From Candidatus Aenigmatarchaeota archaeon (lineage in GTDB: Archaea > Aenigmatarchaeota > Aenigmatarchaeia > QMZP01), in NCBI GenBank assembly GCA_015520105.1, contig WAQT01000006.1, positions 1 to 28,655 on the forward strand: a stretch of 28,655 nt of DNA. Direction: 5' to 3'. Made by a program: the position numbers and the translations under genes. The stretch's first letter is position 1. Each line of letters begins with the position of its first letter. Of the stretch, positions 1-6,829 are shown piece by piece. The notes under the pieces were generated by a model. The model worked only from the letters and a program-made list of their open reading frames with translations, searched no databases and was not told the origin of the DNA.

Positions 1-156
1 GACCACGTGAGGCAGAAGGTCTCTGAGAAAGCCACGGAAATCAGGAGGCAGGGCTTCTCTGGAAACGCGATGCTCGGTTACTCCGAACTCGAGTACGGCG
101 GCATAGTGGAGATTCTCAAGAGGCTGGACAGAAAATTCAAGGTCAGGAAGAAATAG
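1..156 (+). CDS. C-terminal end of an unidentified protein (partial)
   Basis: Frame 1 is open from the window edge to a TAG at 154-156 and encodes the last 51 residues of a protein whose start lies outside. The fragment is hydrophilic, contains GFSGNAMLGYSELEYGG and ends in a basic tail (KRLDRKFKVRKK). I do not recognise the family from this fragment. The next gene on the same strand starts 51 nt downstream behind its own TATA box, so the two are probably not co-transcribed from an upstream promoter alone. Confidence 0.6.
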   Translation, partial: DHVRQKVSEKATEIRRQGFSGNAMLGYSELEYGGIVEILKRLDRKFKVRKK

Positions 157-176
157 AAACATCCGACCAGACCATC

Positions 177-187
177 TTTTTATTTAT
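177..187 (+). promoter_or_regulatory. TATA box of ppsA
   Basis: The T/A-rich element TTTTTATTTAT is centred 26 nt before the ATG at 208. Archaeal transcription starts about 25 nt after the TATA centre, so the mRNA should begin at or next to the start codon (leaderless). No Shine-Dalgarno motif precedes the ATG, which agrees. Confidence 0.6.
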
Positions 188-207
188 GCAACCTATAAAC
201 AATAACT

Positions 208-2523
208 ATGCAAAACCGCGGCTTCATTCTCTGGTTCGATGACATACGGAAGGAGGACGTCAGCCTTGTGGGAGGCAAGTGCGCGAACCTCGGGGAACTC
301 TCTCAACTCAATATCCCGACCCTTCCCGGATTCGCTGTAACAGCGGATGCATATTCCTTCTTCATAGAGAAGTCCGGCCTGAAGAACTTCATAGAAAGGA
401 CGCTCGCCGGCCTAGACACGAATAACCTGAAGGACCTCTCGAGAAGGGGAAAGGCCATAAGGAAGGCCATAGTGAAATCAAGGATTCCATGGGAGCTGGA
501 GAGGGAGATAAGGCGCTCCTACGTCCATCTCGGTGATATCGTCGGCCTCAGGAATCCGTACGTGGCTGTGCGCTCCTCAGCCACAGCCGAGGATCTTCCG
601 GGAGCAAGCTTTGCGGGCCAGCAGGACACCTATCTCAATGTCAGGGGAGAGGACGAGGTCGTGCTTTCCGTCAAGAAGTGCTTCGCCTCCCTGTTCACTG
701 ACAGGGCGATATCCTACAGGGAGGACAAGGGTTTCGACCACTTCAGGGTAAAGCTCTCTGTCGGGGTCCAGAAGATGGGAAGGTCCGACACAGGAGCGTC
801 TGGAGTGATGTTCACTCTGGACCCGGATTCCGGGTTCAGGAACGTCGTGGTGATAAACTCATCCTACGGCCTCGGGGAATACATAGTGCAGGGGAAGGTC
901 ACCCCGGACAGGTTCGTAATATTCAAGCCCACGCTCGGCATAATCGAGAAGAGGCTTGGAGCGAAAAACGTGAAGCTTGTGAGGTCCAAAAAGGGAAACG
1001 TTGAAGCCAAAGTGAGCGAGGAGGACGCATCCAGATTCTCCCTGACAGACGGCCAGGCGAAGAAACTCGCGGAGTACGGCCTCGCCATAGAGAAGCATTA
1101 CAGGAAGCCCATGGACATAGAATGGCTTCTTGACGGGGATAACGGAAGGATATACATAGTGCAGGCCCGTCCCGAGACCGTGCATTCCCTCTCGCAGACC
1201 AATGAGATAGAGAGGTATGTCCTCATGGAGGAGGGGAATCTGCTTCTGGAAGGAGAGGCTGTCGGAAGGAAGATAGGCGCGGGAAGGGCAAACGTGATAG
1301 AGAGCATAGACAAAATACACAGGTTCAGGGAGGGCGATGTTCTTGTCACGGACATGACAGACCCGGACTGGGAGCCTGTGATGAAGAAGGCCTCGGCCAT
1401 AGTCACCAATCGCGGAGGGACAACCTCGCATGCCGCAATAGTCTCGAGAGAACTCGGGGTCCCATGCGTGATAGGGACAGGAAAAGCGACATCCGTCCTT
1501 AAGACGGGAACATCCATCACAGTTGATTGTTCCACCGGAAGGGGAAGGATATACGAAGGCCTTCTGAAGTACGAGATAAAGAAGAGGGACATAGGAAAGC
1601 TTCCCAAGACGAGGACGAAGGTGATGGTGAACATAGGCGACCCGAACGAGGCGTTCGAGGTGTCAAGGCTTCCTGTTGCGGGCGTGGGTCTCGCGAGGCA
1701 GGAATTCATAATCACGAGCAGCGTGAAGGCGCATCCCCTCTATCTCCTTAAGATAGGCAGGCACGAGAAGTACGTGAAGACACTCTCCGAGGGAATAGGA
1801 AAGATAGCCGCGGCCTTCTATCCGAGACCTGTCATAGTGAGACTATCGGATTTCAAGTCAGACGAGTACGCGAACCTGGCGGGCGGAAGGGAGTTCGAGC
1901 CTGTCGAGGACAACCCCATGATAGGGTGGAGGGGCGCTTCCAGATACTACGACAACGCCTTCTCCTCAGCCTTCCACCTCGAAATCAAAGCTCTGAAGAG
2001 GGTGGTCAGGGATATGGGTCTCGACAACATAATCGTGATGGTTCCTTTCTGCAGGACTCCTGAAGAGGGAAGGAAGGTCATCAGGGAGATGCTCTCCCAC
2101 GGATTCGACAGGAAGAGGGTAAAGGTCTATGTCATGGCTGAGATACCGAGCAACATATTCCTCGCAGAGGAGTTCGCGGACATATTCGACGGTTTCTCCA
2201 TAGGAAGCAACGACCTCACCCAGCTCGTTCTCGGTCTGGACAGGAACTCCAGAAAACTATCCTACCTATTTGACGAGAGGAACGAGGCGGTAAGGAGGGC
2301 GATAGCAGTGCTCATAAAGAAGGCACACTCCCACAAACCCCGAAGGCCTGTCGGTATATGCGGAGAGGCCCCCTCCAATCACCCGGATTTTGTGAGGTTC
2401 CTTGTGGAGCAGGGAATAGACTCCATATCCGTAAACCCGGACGTCGCTCTTGACACCGTCCTTCTTGTCTCGAAGATAGAGAAATCCCTTGCAAAGAAAC
2501 GTGGAAAATCAGGACATAAATAG
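208..2523 (+). CDS. ppsA: Phosphoenolpyruvate synthase (pyruvate, water dikinase)
   Basis: This cytosolic enzyme converts pyruvate, ATP and water to PEP, AMP and phosphate, the entry step of gluconeogenesis. The 771 residues are close to the usual length and have the family order: N-terminal ATP-grasp domain (GGKCANLGEL near residue 22, VRSSATAEDLPGASFAGQQ near 120-140, DIEWLLDG near 303), a swivelling phosphohistidine domain with GGTTSHAAIVSRELGVP, where the catalytic His is residue 408, and a C-terminal PEP/pyruvate TIM barrel with GSNDLTQLVLGLDR and the catalytic Cys718 in GICGEAPS. The ATG at 208 is favoured by TATA spacing and by the conserved N-terminus. It is monocistronic; the next gene is convergent, with the two stops 4 nt apart. 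Nothing is missing from the active sites. Pyruvate phosphate dikinase is less likely because of length and domain layout. Confidence 0.96.
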   Translation: MQNRGFILWFDDIRKEDVSLVGGKCANLGELSQLNIPTLPGFAVTADAYSFFIEKSGLKNFIERTLAGLDTNNLKDLSRRGKAIRKAIVKSRIPWELEREIRRSYVHLGDIVGLRNPYVAVRSSATAEDLPGASFAGQQDTYLNVRGEDEVVLSVKKCFASLFTDRAISYREDKGFDHFRVKLSVGVQKMGRSDTGASGVMFTLDPDSGFRNVVVINSSYGLGEYIVQGKVTPDRFVIFKPTLGIIEKRLGAKNVKLVRSKKGNVEAKVSEEDASRFSLTDGQAKKLAEYGLAIEKHYRKPMDIEWLLDGDNGRIYIVQARPETVHSLSQTNEIERYVLMEEGNLLLEGEAVGRKIGAGRANVIESIDKIHRFREGDVLVTDMTDPDWEPVMKKASAIVTNRGGTTSHAAIVSRELGVPCVIGTGKATSVLKTGTSITVDCSTGRGRIYEGLLKYEIKKRDIGKLPKTRTKVMVNIGDPNEAFEVSRLPVAGVGLARQEFIITSSVKAHPLYLLKIGRHEKYVKTLSEGIGKIAAAFYPRPVIVRLSDFKSDEYANLAGGREFEPVEDNPMIGWRGASRYYDNAFSSAFHLEIKALKRVVRDMGLDNIIVMVPFCRTPEEGRKVIREMLSHGFDRKRVKVYVMAEIPSNIFLAEEFADIFDGFSIGSNDLTQLVLGLDRNSRKLSYLFDERNEAVRRAIAVLIKKAHSHKPRRPVGICGEAPSNHPDFVRFLVEQGIDSISVNPDVALDTVLLVSKIEKSLAKKRGKSGHK

Positions 2524-2527
2524 GGAG

Positions 2528-3034
2528 TCATTCTTCCAGAATCTCTGAGTGTTTCTTCAGCTCCCTGAAGGCCTGGTCAAGAGTCATGGGCATTACCTTT
2601 GTATCAGCCAGTACCTCCATGAACCCCAAATCCCTCTCGTACCTCGGGACTATCTGGCAGTGAAGATGCCTTATCGAGCCTCCTGCAATGTCGCCTCCGA
2701 TGTTGAAACCGATGTTGAACCCCTTCGGCTGGAACGTTTTCTTTATCATAACAACCGATTTCTTCACGAGCCTCCACATTCTCCCGCTCTCCTCCTCGGT
2801 GAGGTCCTCAATCTCCTCCACATGCCTTACCGGAACGACCTGGACATGCCCCACGTTGTAGGGAAAGACGTTCATTATCACCATCATGAGCCTGTCCTTG
2901 TAGAGAACCTTCTTTATCACGCCAGGATGGTCTTTAGCGACGCCGCAAAGGATGCATCCCTTGTAGGGCTGGACGCTCTTCCTGTCCTTCGCGTACTTCA
3001 GCCTGTGCGTTGCCCACAAATAGTTGATGTACAT
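2528..3034 (-). CDS. HIT-family nucleotide hydrolase/phosphorylase
   Basis: HIT proteins hydrolyse or phosphorolyse nucleotide phosphoanhydrides such as Ap4A. The 168-aa protein starts with an LWATHRLKY segment typical of the Ap4A phosphorylase-like HIT branch, then has a CxxC pair (Cys27, Cys30) that may bind zinc, and a GFNIGFNIGGDIAGGSIRH segment leading to the HIT motif at residues 123-127, HLHCQ, followed by IVPR. The catalytic middle His125 is present, but the third His of the canonical HxHxHxx is Gln127, as in the HxHxQ motif of GalT-type enzymes. The ATG at 3034 fits family N-termini and lies about 32 nt from a TATA box at 3061-3070. It is separated from the kinase gene upstream by 105 nt with its own promoter. 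The exact substrate cannot be read from the sequence. Confidence 0.88.
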   Translation of the reverse strand: MYINYLWATHRLKYAKDRKSVQPYKGCILCGVAKDHPGVIKKVLYKDRLMMVIMNVFPYNVGHVQVVPVRHVEEIEDLTEEESGRMWRLVKKSVVMIKKTFQPKGFNIGFNIGGDIAGGSIRHLHCQIVPRYERDLGFMEVLADTKVMPMTLDQAFRELKKHSEILEE

Positions 3035-3060
3035 ATCACTCTACTATATTCTTGCCTGCT

Positions 3061-3070
3061 GCATTATAAA
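3061..3070 (-). promoter_or_regulatory. TATA box of the HIT gene
   Basis: On the minus strand this reads TTTATAATGC, centred about 32 nt upstream of the HIT start at 3034. It implies a leader of only a few nucleotides. Confidence 0.5.
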
Positions 3071-3139
3071 TCAGTTGCTCGGCGGCTGCTCTCTGTCCCA
3101 GCATTTGCAGCCGGTATCATACTTCTCACATCAATGCAC

Positions 3140-3820
3140 TCACTCCAGAACCAGCGATATGACTGGCTTGTACAGGCCGGACTCGTCAAGCTCGTATCTC
3201 CTGTTCACTATCTCAAGAGGAATCCCCTCCTCTCTGAGAATCTCCTTTGCCCTCCTCTTGGATTCCCTGCCTCCGGAGCCAAGTCCCTTGACAGTATAGG
3301 ACAGCATCACCATGATGTCCGCATCTATTGCTGAAGCAAGCCTTGCGGCCAGTATGTCATTGTCCCCGAACGTTATCTCCTCTATAGAAGTAAGGTCGTT
3401 CTCATTCACTATCGGTATCACTCCGTCCAGAAAGTATCCTTCGACCGCTCTTCTTATATTCCTTCTTCTCTTTCTGTTATCAAGGTCATCATACGTCAGG
3501 AGGCACTGCGCGCATTTCTTTCCGTGTGACTCAAATCTCCTCGAGTATTCGTTAATAAGATGCGGCTGGCCTATTCCGGACAACTGGGCCTTTCTGTAGT
3601 CCTCCTCTGGAATCTCTGCGAGACCAAGCTTCCACGCTGCTGCAGCTATCGCGCCTGACGTCACGACCGCGACCTCCCTTTCCTCGCTTATTCCGCAAAT
3701 CTCGTCAACAAGAGCATCCATCTGGTCCTCCAGCAGCGAGTAGATGGATTCATTGTTTCTGTCAAAAATGTACCCGCTACCAACCTTCACGACGATTCTC
3801 TCAGCGCGGGGATGACCCAT
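3140..3820 (-). CDS. Amino acid kinase, glutamate 5-kinase-like, without PUA domain
   Basis: The 226-aa protein has the amino-acid-kinase fold motifs of glutamate 5-kinase: IVVKVGSG near residue 9, VAVVTSGAIAA near 50, the Gln-containing GIGQPHLINEYSRR segment, LLTYDDLDNRKRRRNIRRAV, and GVIPIVNENDLTSIEEITFGDNDILAARLASAIDADIMVMLS. ProB makes gamma-glutamyl phosphate for proline synthesis, usually with ProA. Here the C-terminal PUA domain is absent and the GTGGM.TK loop of ProB is altered to GLGSGGRESKRR. No proA is in the window. The ATG at 3820 has a Shine-Dalgarno-like GAGGTG just upstream and follows the GGDEF stop by 9 nt, so the two form an operon. The fold is secure; the substrate (glutamate or another small acid) is not. 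Confidence 0.8.
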   Translation of the reverse strand: MGHPRAERIVVKVGSGYIFDRNNESIYSLLEDQMDALVDEICGISEEREVAVVTSGAIAAAAWKLGLAEIPEEDYRKAQLSGIGQPHLINEYSRRFESHGKKCAQCLLTYDDLDNRKRRRNIRRAVEGYFLDGVIPIVNENDLTSIEEITFGDNDILAARLASAIDADIMVMLSYTVKGLGSGGRESKRRAKEILREEGIPLEIVNRRYELDESGLYKPVISLVLE

Positions 3821-3829
3821 TCTTCCACC

Positions 3830-4621
3830 TCATATATTCACGCTGTATACGAGCACCCTGTTCCTGCCTTCCTCCTTTGCCTTATATAATGCCCTGTCAG
3901 CGCACTCTATCACAAGCCCGGAAGCGAGTTCATCGTAATCCCTGTCTATATCAACCATCTCTTTATTCCCTATAAATCTGTATATATTCTTGAGCATCTC
4001 TTCAACATGTTCCGGATCCCTGCCGCTCAGCTCTGCGTATTTTTCTACGTCTTCCTTCACAATATCAGCTCCATAATTCAGGATTCCCTTTACCAGTCTC
4101 CTTCCGCGCTTACCGAGAAGGAGAGGCACACCGACATCATTCGAAGAGATTCCGGCGCTGAATGTCACGTCAATCTCCCTTTTTGCTCTCTCTCTCAACC
4201 CATCTATCACGTCATACGCTTTTGAGGACTCTGTCTCGGGAAGAATTGTTCCGAACTCCTCTCCTCCGTACCTGCACACTATATCGCTTCCTCTGAGCCT
4301 CTCTTTCATAAGCTTTGCAAACTCCTTAAGTATCCTGTCACCCTCCTGATGCCCGCGCTCATCGTTTATTCTCTTGAAGAAGTCTATATCGATTATGCCA
4401 AACGAGAGAGGTTTCCTGTTTCTGTAAGACCTTGCTATCTCCCTCTTTAGCGCGCCGTCCATGTACCTCCTGTTGTAAAGACCCGTGAGCGGGTCCTCAT
4501 CAGCTATGCTTATTATATATTCCAGGCCTCTCTTCAGCTCTTCCCTCTCCTCCCCAGAGGCGTGTTCCTCTATAAGCTTTCTTATCTTACCGATTATCCT
4601 GTCATGTGATTCCATATCCAT
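3830..4621 (-). CDS. GGDEF-domain protein (putative diguanylate cyclase)
   Basis: GGDEF domains condense two GTP to cyclic di-GMP. Counted from the ATG at 4621, the protein has 263 residues: a helical N-terminus, DPLTGLYNRRYMD near 43, the metal-binding FGIIDIDFFKRINDERGHQEGD segment near 74-95, and the active-site loop GGEEF at 119-123. An RxxD inhibitory-site motif (RGSD, 110-113) sits exactly five residues before it. The C-terminal signature ADRALYKAKEEGRNRV is displaced by about 55 extra residues after the VTFSAGIS strand. There is no transmembrane segment or recognised sensor domain. I prefer the ATG at 4621, which has GGTGAT 4 nt upstream; a TTG at 4645 in frame is the alternative. It is the first gene of a two-gene operon with the glutamate-kinase-like gene. 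Confidence 0.88.
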   Translation of the reverse strand: MDMESHDRIIGKIRKLIEEHASGEEREELKRGLEYIISIADEDPLTGLYNRRYMDGALKREIARSYRNRKPLSFGIIDIDFFKRINDERGHQEGDRILKEFAKLMKERLRGSDIVCRYGGEEFGTILPETESSKAYDVIDGLRERAKREIDVTFSAGISSNDVGVPLLLGKRGRRLVKGILNYGADIVKEDVEKYAELSGRDPEHVEEMLKNIYRFIGNKEMVDIDRDYDELASGLVIECADRALYKAKEEGRNRVLVYSVNI

Positions 4622-4650
4622 ATAATCACCAATAAATAGTAACAACGTGT

Positions 4651-4660
4651 TATTTATAAA
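4651..4660 (-). promoter_or_regulatory. TATA box of the GGDEF operon
   Basis: The minus strand reads TTTATAAATA, about 34 nt before the ATG at 4621. Initiation about 25 nt downstream would leave a short leader that just includes the GGTGAT Shine-Dalgarno-like motif at 4625-4630. Confidence 0.55.
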
Positions 4661-4684
4661 TGTTTCGTCCAGCCTTTGCTCGGT

Positions 4685-6340
4685 TCACCTTGTTTGTCGC
4701 CTGTTTGTATCTATGCATGCCTTAATAAACCCAAGAAATAGCGGATTCGGCTGAATGAACTTCGATGTGAACTCCGGATGCGCTTGTGTTGCTACAAAGA
4801 AGGGATGACCCGGAATCTCGAGAAACTCCATAAGTCTTCTGTCAGGAGACACTCCAGAGAAAATCAGGCCGCATGCCTCAAGCTTCTTCACGTATTCTGG
4901 ATTGACCTCATATCTGTGCCTGTGCCTCTCCTCAGCAACATCCTTTCCATAGAGTTTATGAACAACGCTTCCCTTCTTTAGTCTTGCAGGATAGGAGCCA
5001 AGCCTCATGGTCGCTCCATACTTTCTTTTCCTGAGAATCTCCTTTTGTTCAGGAAGGATGTCTATCACGGGATATTCTGTATCAGGGTCTATCTCTGTGG
5101 TGTGCGCTCCCTTCATGCCGCAAACATTTCTTGCGAATTCCACCACAGCAAGCTGCATACCATAACAAAGTCCCAGATACGGTATCCCGTTCTCCCTGCA
5201 GTATCTTATGGCGGATATCTTACCCTCAACTCCAGAGGAGCCGAATCCGCCTGGAACAATCACGCCGTCATAGCGGTTGAGTCCCTCAAGCTTCCTTCCA
5301 TCCTTCTCGAAATCCTTTGAATTTATCCATTCTATCACAGGCCTCGCTCCCAGATGCCATGAAGCGTGCTTCACAGCCTCTATAACCGATATGTAAGAAT
5401 CCGTTAACGCAAAACTTCCTGTATCGAAATACTTCCCGACCACTCCTATCTTCACGTTCTTCCCAAGACTCCTTATCCTCTCCACCTTCCTCTCCCATTC
5501 CCTGAGGTCCGGTTTTGCGCTCACGCCGAACCTCTCAGCAATCTTCTCTCCGAGGCCCTGTTTCCTGAAAACCAAGGGTATCTCGTATATGTTTCCTATG
5601 TCCGGATTGGATATCACCCTGTCAGGAGTTACGTTGCAGAACACGGAGAGCTTCTCTTTCCTCACGTCATCGATGTCGGTCTCAGACCTTGCCACTATGA
5701 TATCAGGCTGTATGCCCATCTCGTTCAGAGTCCTCACGGAATGCTGCGCTGGTTTTGTTTTCATCTCCCCAAGATTCTTTGGGACAGGAAGGTAAACGAC
5801 ATGTATGAACATTATCGGCTCTCCCCTGAGGTGCATCCTTCTCACTGCCTCGAGAAAGAGGACGTTCTGGTAGTCTCCTACTGTCCCTCCAATCTCAACA
5901 AGCGTGAAGTCCGCGTCGCTCTTGTCCGCGACTGCCTTTATCCTCCTCTCCACCTCCTCTGGTATGTGCGGTATCACCTCCACGCACTGACCGTCGAACT
6001 CGAGGTTTCTTTCCTTCTCTATAACCTTGAGGTATACTTGACCAGTCGTTATGTTGTTCTCCTTGGAGAGCGGAATCCCCAGGAATCTCTCGTATATCCC
6101 GAGGTCCTGATCTGTCTCCCCTCCGTCATAGGTGACGAAGACCTCGCCATGCTCCGTCGGTCTCATCGTTCCTGCATCAACGTTTATGTAAGGGTCTATC
6201 TTTATCGCGGTGACCTTGAATCCCATGGATTGGAGAAGAACCCCTAAAGAAGCAGTGACGGTTCCCTTGCCTAGACCCGAGATAACCCCGCCAGTAACGA
6301 CTATGATATTCCTTTCCTTTCTGTTCACCTTTCGCATCAT
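4685..6340 (-). CDS. pyrG: CTP synthase
   Basis: CTP synthase aminates UTP to CTP with ATP and glutamine, the last step of de novo CTP formation. The 551-aa length is typical. The N-terminal synthetase domain begins with VVTGGVISGLGKGTVTASLG, followed by KIDPYINVDAGTM, HGEVFVTYDGGETDQDLG and CVEVIPHI. The C-terminal class I glutamine amidotransferase domain contains VPGGFGSSGVEGK, the nucleophile Cys392 in YLGLCYGMQ, and the His/Glu pair in THQAHPEF's HPE motif (here QAHPEF). All catalytic residues are present. There are two adjacent ATG codons (6340, 6337); the TATA element 21-24 nt upstream fits a leaderless message from either. It is transcribed alone, 63 nt upstream of the GGDEF gene start. 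Confidence 0.97.
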   Translation of the reverse strand: MMRKVNRKERNIIVVTGGVISGLGKGTVTASLGVLLQSMGFKVTAIKIDPYINVDAGTMRPTEHGEVFVTYDGGETDQDLGIYERFLGIPLSKENNITTGQVYLKVIEKERNLEFDGQCVEVIPHIPEEVERRIKAVADKSDADFTLVEIGGTVGDYQNVLFLEAVRRMHLRGEPIMFIHVVYLPVPKNLGEMKTKPAQHSVRTLNEMGIQPDIIVARSETDIDDVRKEKLSVFCNVTPDRVISNPDIGNIYEIPLVFRKQGLGEKIAERFGVSAKPDLREWERKVERIRSLGKNVKIGVVGKYFDTGSFALTDSYISVIEAVKHASWHLGARPVIEWINSKDFEKDGRKLEGLNRYDGVIVPGGFGSSGVEGKISAIRYCRENGIPYLGLCYGMQLAVVEFARNVCGMKGAHTTEIDPDTEYPVIDILPEQKEILRKRKYGATMRLGSYPARLKKGSVVHKLYGKDVAEERHRHRYEVNPEYVKKLEACGLIFSGVSPDRRLMEFLEIPGHPFFVATQAHPEFTSKFIQPNPLFLGFIKACIDTNRRQTR

Positions 6341-6355
6341 TTATTATGTAGGGCC

Positions 6356-6366
6356 AATAATAAAAA
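6356..6366 (-). promoter_or_regulatory. TATA box of pyrG
   Basis: The minus strand reads TTTTTATTATT, centred 21-24 nt from the two possible pyrG ATG codons. There is no ribosome binding site upstream, so a leaderless message is likely. Confidence 0.5.
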
Positions 6367-6409
6367 CGTTATCATATGGTCTGCATGAGGATTGAACGCC
6401 CTCTTACCG

Positions 6410-6784
6410 TCAGTCGCCCCTCTCGGCACGCATCCTTTCGAATATCTCCCTGTTCTTCTTTGTGTCTATCACAAAATTTCCGGTAAGAATGTTTCTTCCT
6501 ATGAGCACAGGAAATGTCATGTGGGACCTGTCCTGAATGTTTACATAGGTATCGAACTCTCTTCCCGCAACAACTATTCTTGCCTTCACTACGGGCCTGC
6601 GGACCTCAGCCTTGTGCGAGGGATTGCGAACCTTTGTGGTCTTCACGACTGGGCCAAGCATCGCTTTCGCTGCAAGCCCCACATCAACCGATGTTGAGGC
6701 CGCGCCGCTGTCGCAGAGTGCGTAAGCCTCGACCTCCCTCTCTCCTATAATCCTCACCTTCTCAACTATGCCTACCCTTTCCAT
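6410..6784 (-). CDS. Retropepsin-like putative protease of the RimB / DUF785 type
   Basis: The 124-aa protein resembles the small aspartyl-protease-like proteins (annotated ATP-dependent zinc protease, RimB) that accompany RimK-family ligases. It has the single catalytic motif DSGA at residues 25-28 (CDSGAASTSVD), the VRRPVVKARIVVAGREFDTYVNIQDRSHMTFPVLIGRNIL strand pattern with the family's M-x-FPVLIGRN block, and a short charged tail. As in retropepsins, one DSGA per chain implies a dimer. The ATG at 6784 is chosen because a TATA element at 6801-6811 lies 22 nt away; the reading frame continues open upstream but would run antisense through the helicase gene. A RimK-like ATP-grasp ligase is encoded at 26087-27004 in the same window. 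Whether it cleaves poly-glutamate or another tail is inference. Confidence 0.78.
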   Translation of the reverse strand: MERVGIVEKVRIIGEREVEAYALCDSGAASTSVDVGLAAKAMLGPVVKTTKVRNPSHKAEVRRPVVKARIVVAGREFDTYVNIQDRSHMTFPVLIGRNILTGNFVIDTKKNREIFERMRAERGD

Positions 6785-6800
6785 AAACACCGAACTCCAA

Positions 6801-6811
6801 TAATTTATATT
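6801..6811. promoter_or_regulatory. Shared divergent TATA element (RimB-like / Hef helicase)
   Basis: TAATTTATATT reads as a TATA box in both directions (AATATAAATTA on the minus strand). Its centre is 22 nt from the minus-strand ATG at 6784 and 24 nt from the plus-strand ATG at 6830. No second TATA-like element is visible in the 45-nt space, so one TBP site may serve both leaderless genes. Confidence 0.55.
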
Positions 6812-6829
6812 GTGCATTCCGTTATTAAT

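Noticed and set aside
2549..3334. Long plus-strand open frame opposite the HIT and kinase genes
   Set aside because: It lies entirely antisense to genes with clear family motifs and its translation looks like none.
4622..4645. TTG start that would lengthen the GGDEF protein by eight residues
   Set aside because: The ATG at 4621 has a GGTGAT ribosome binding site, while the TTG lies too close to the TATA element to be transcribed.
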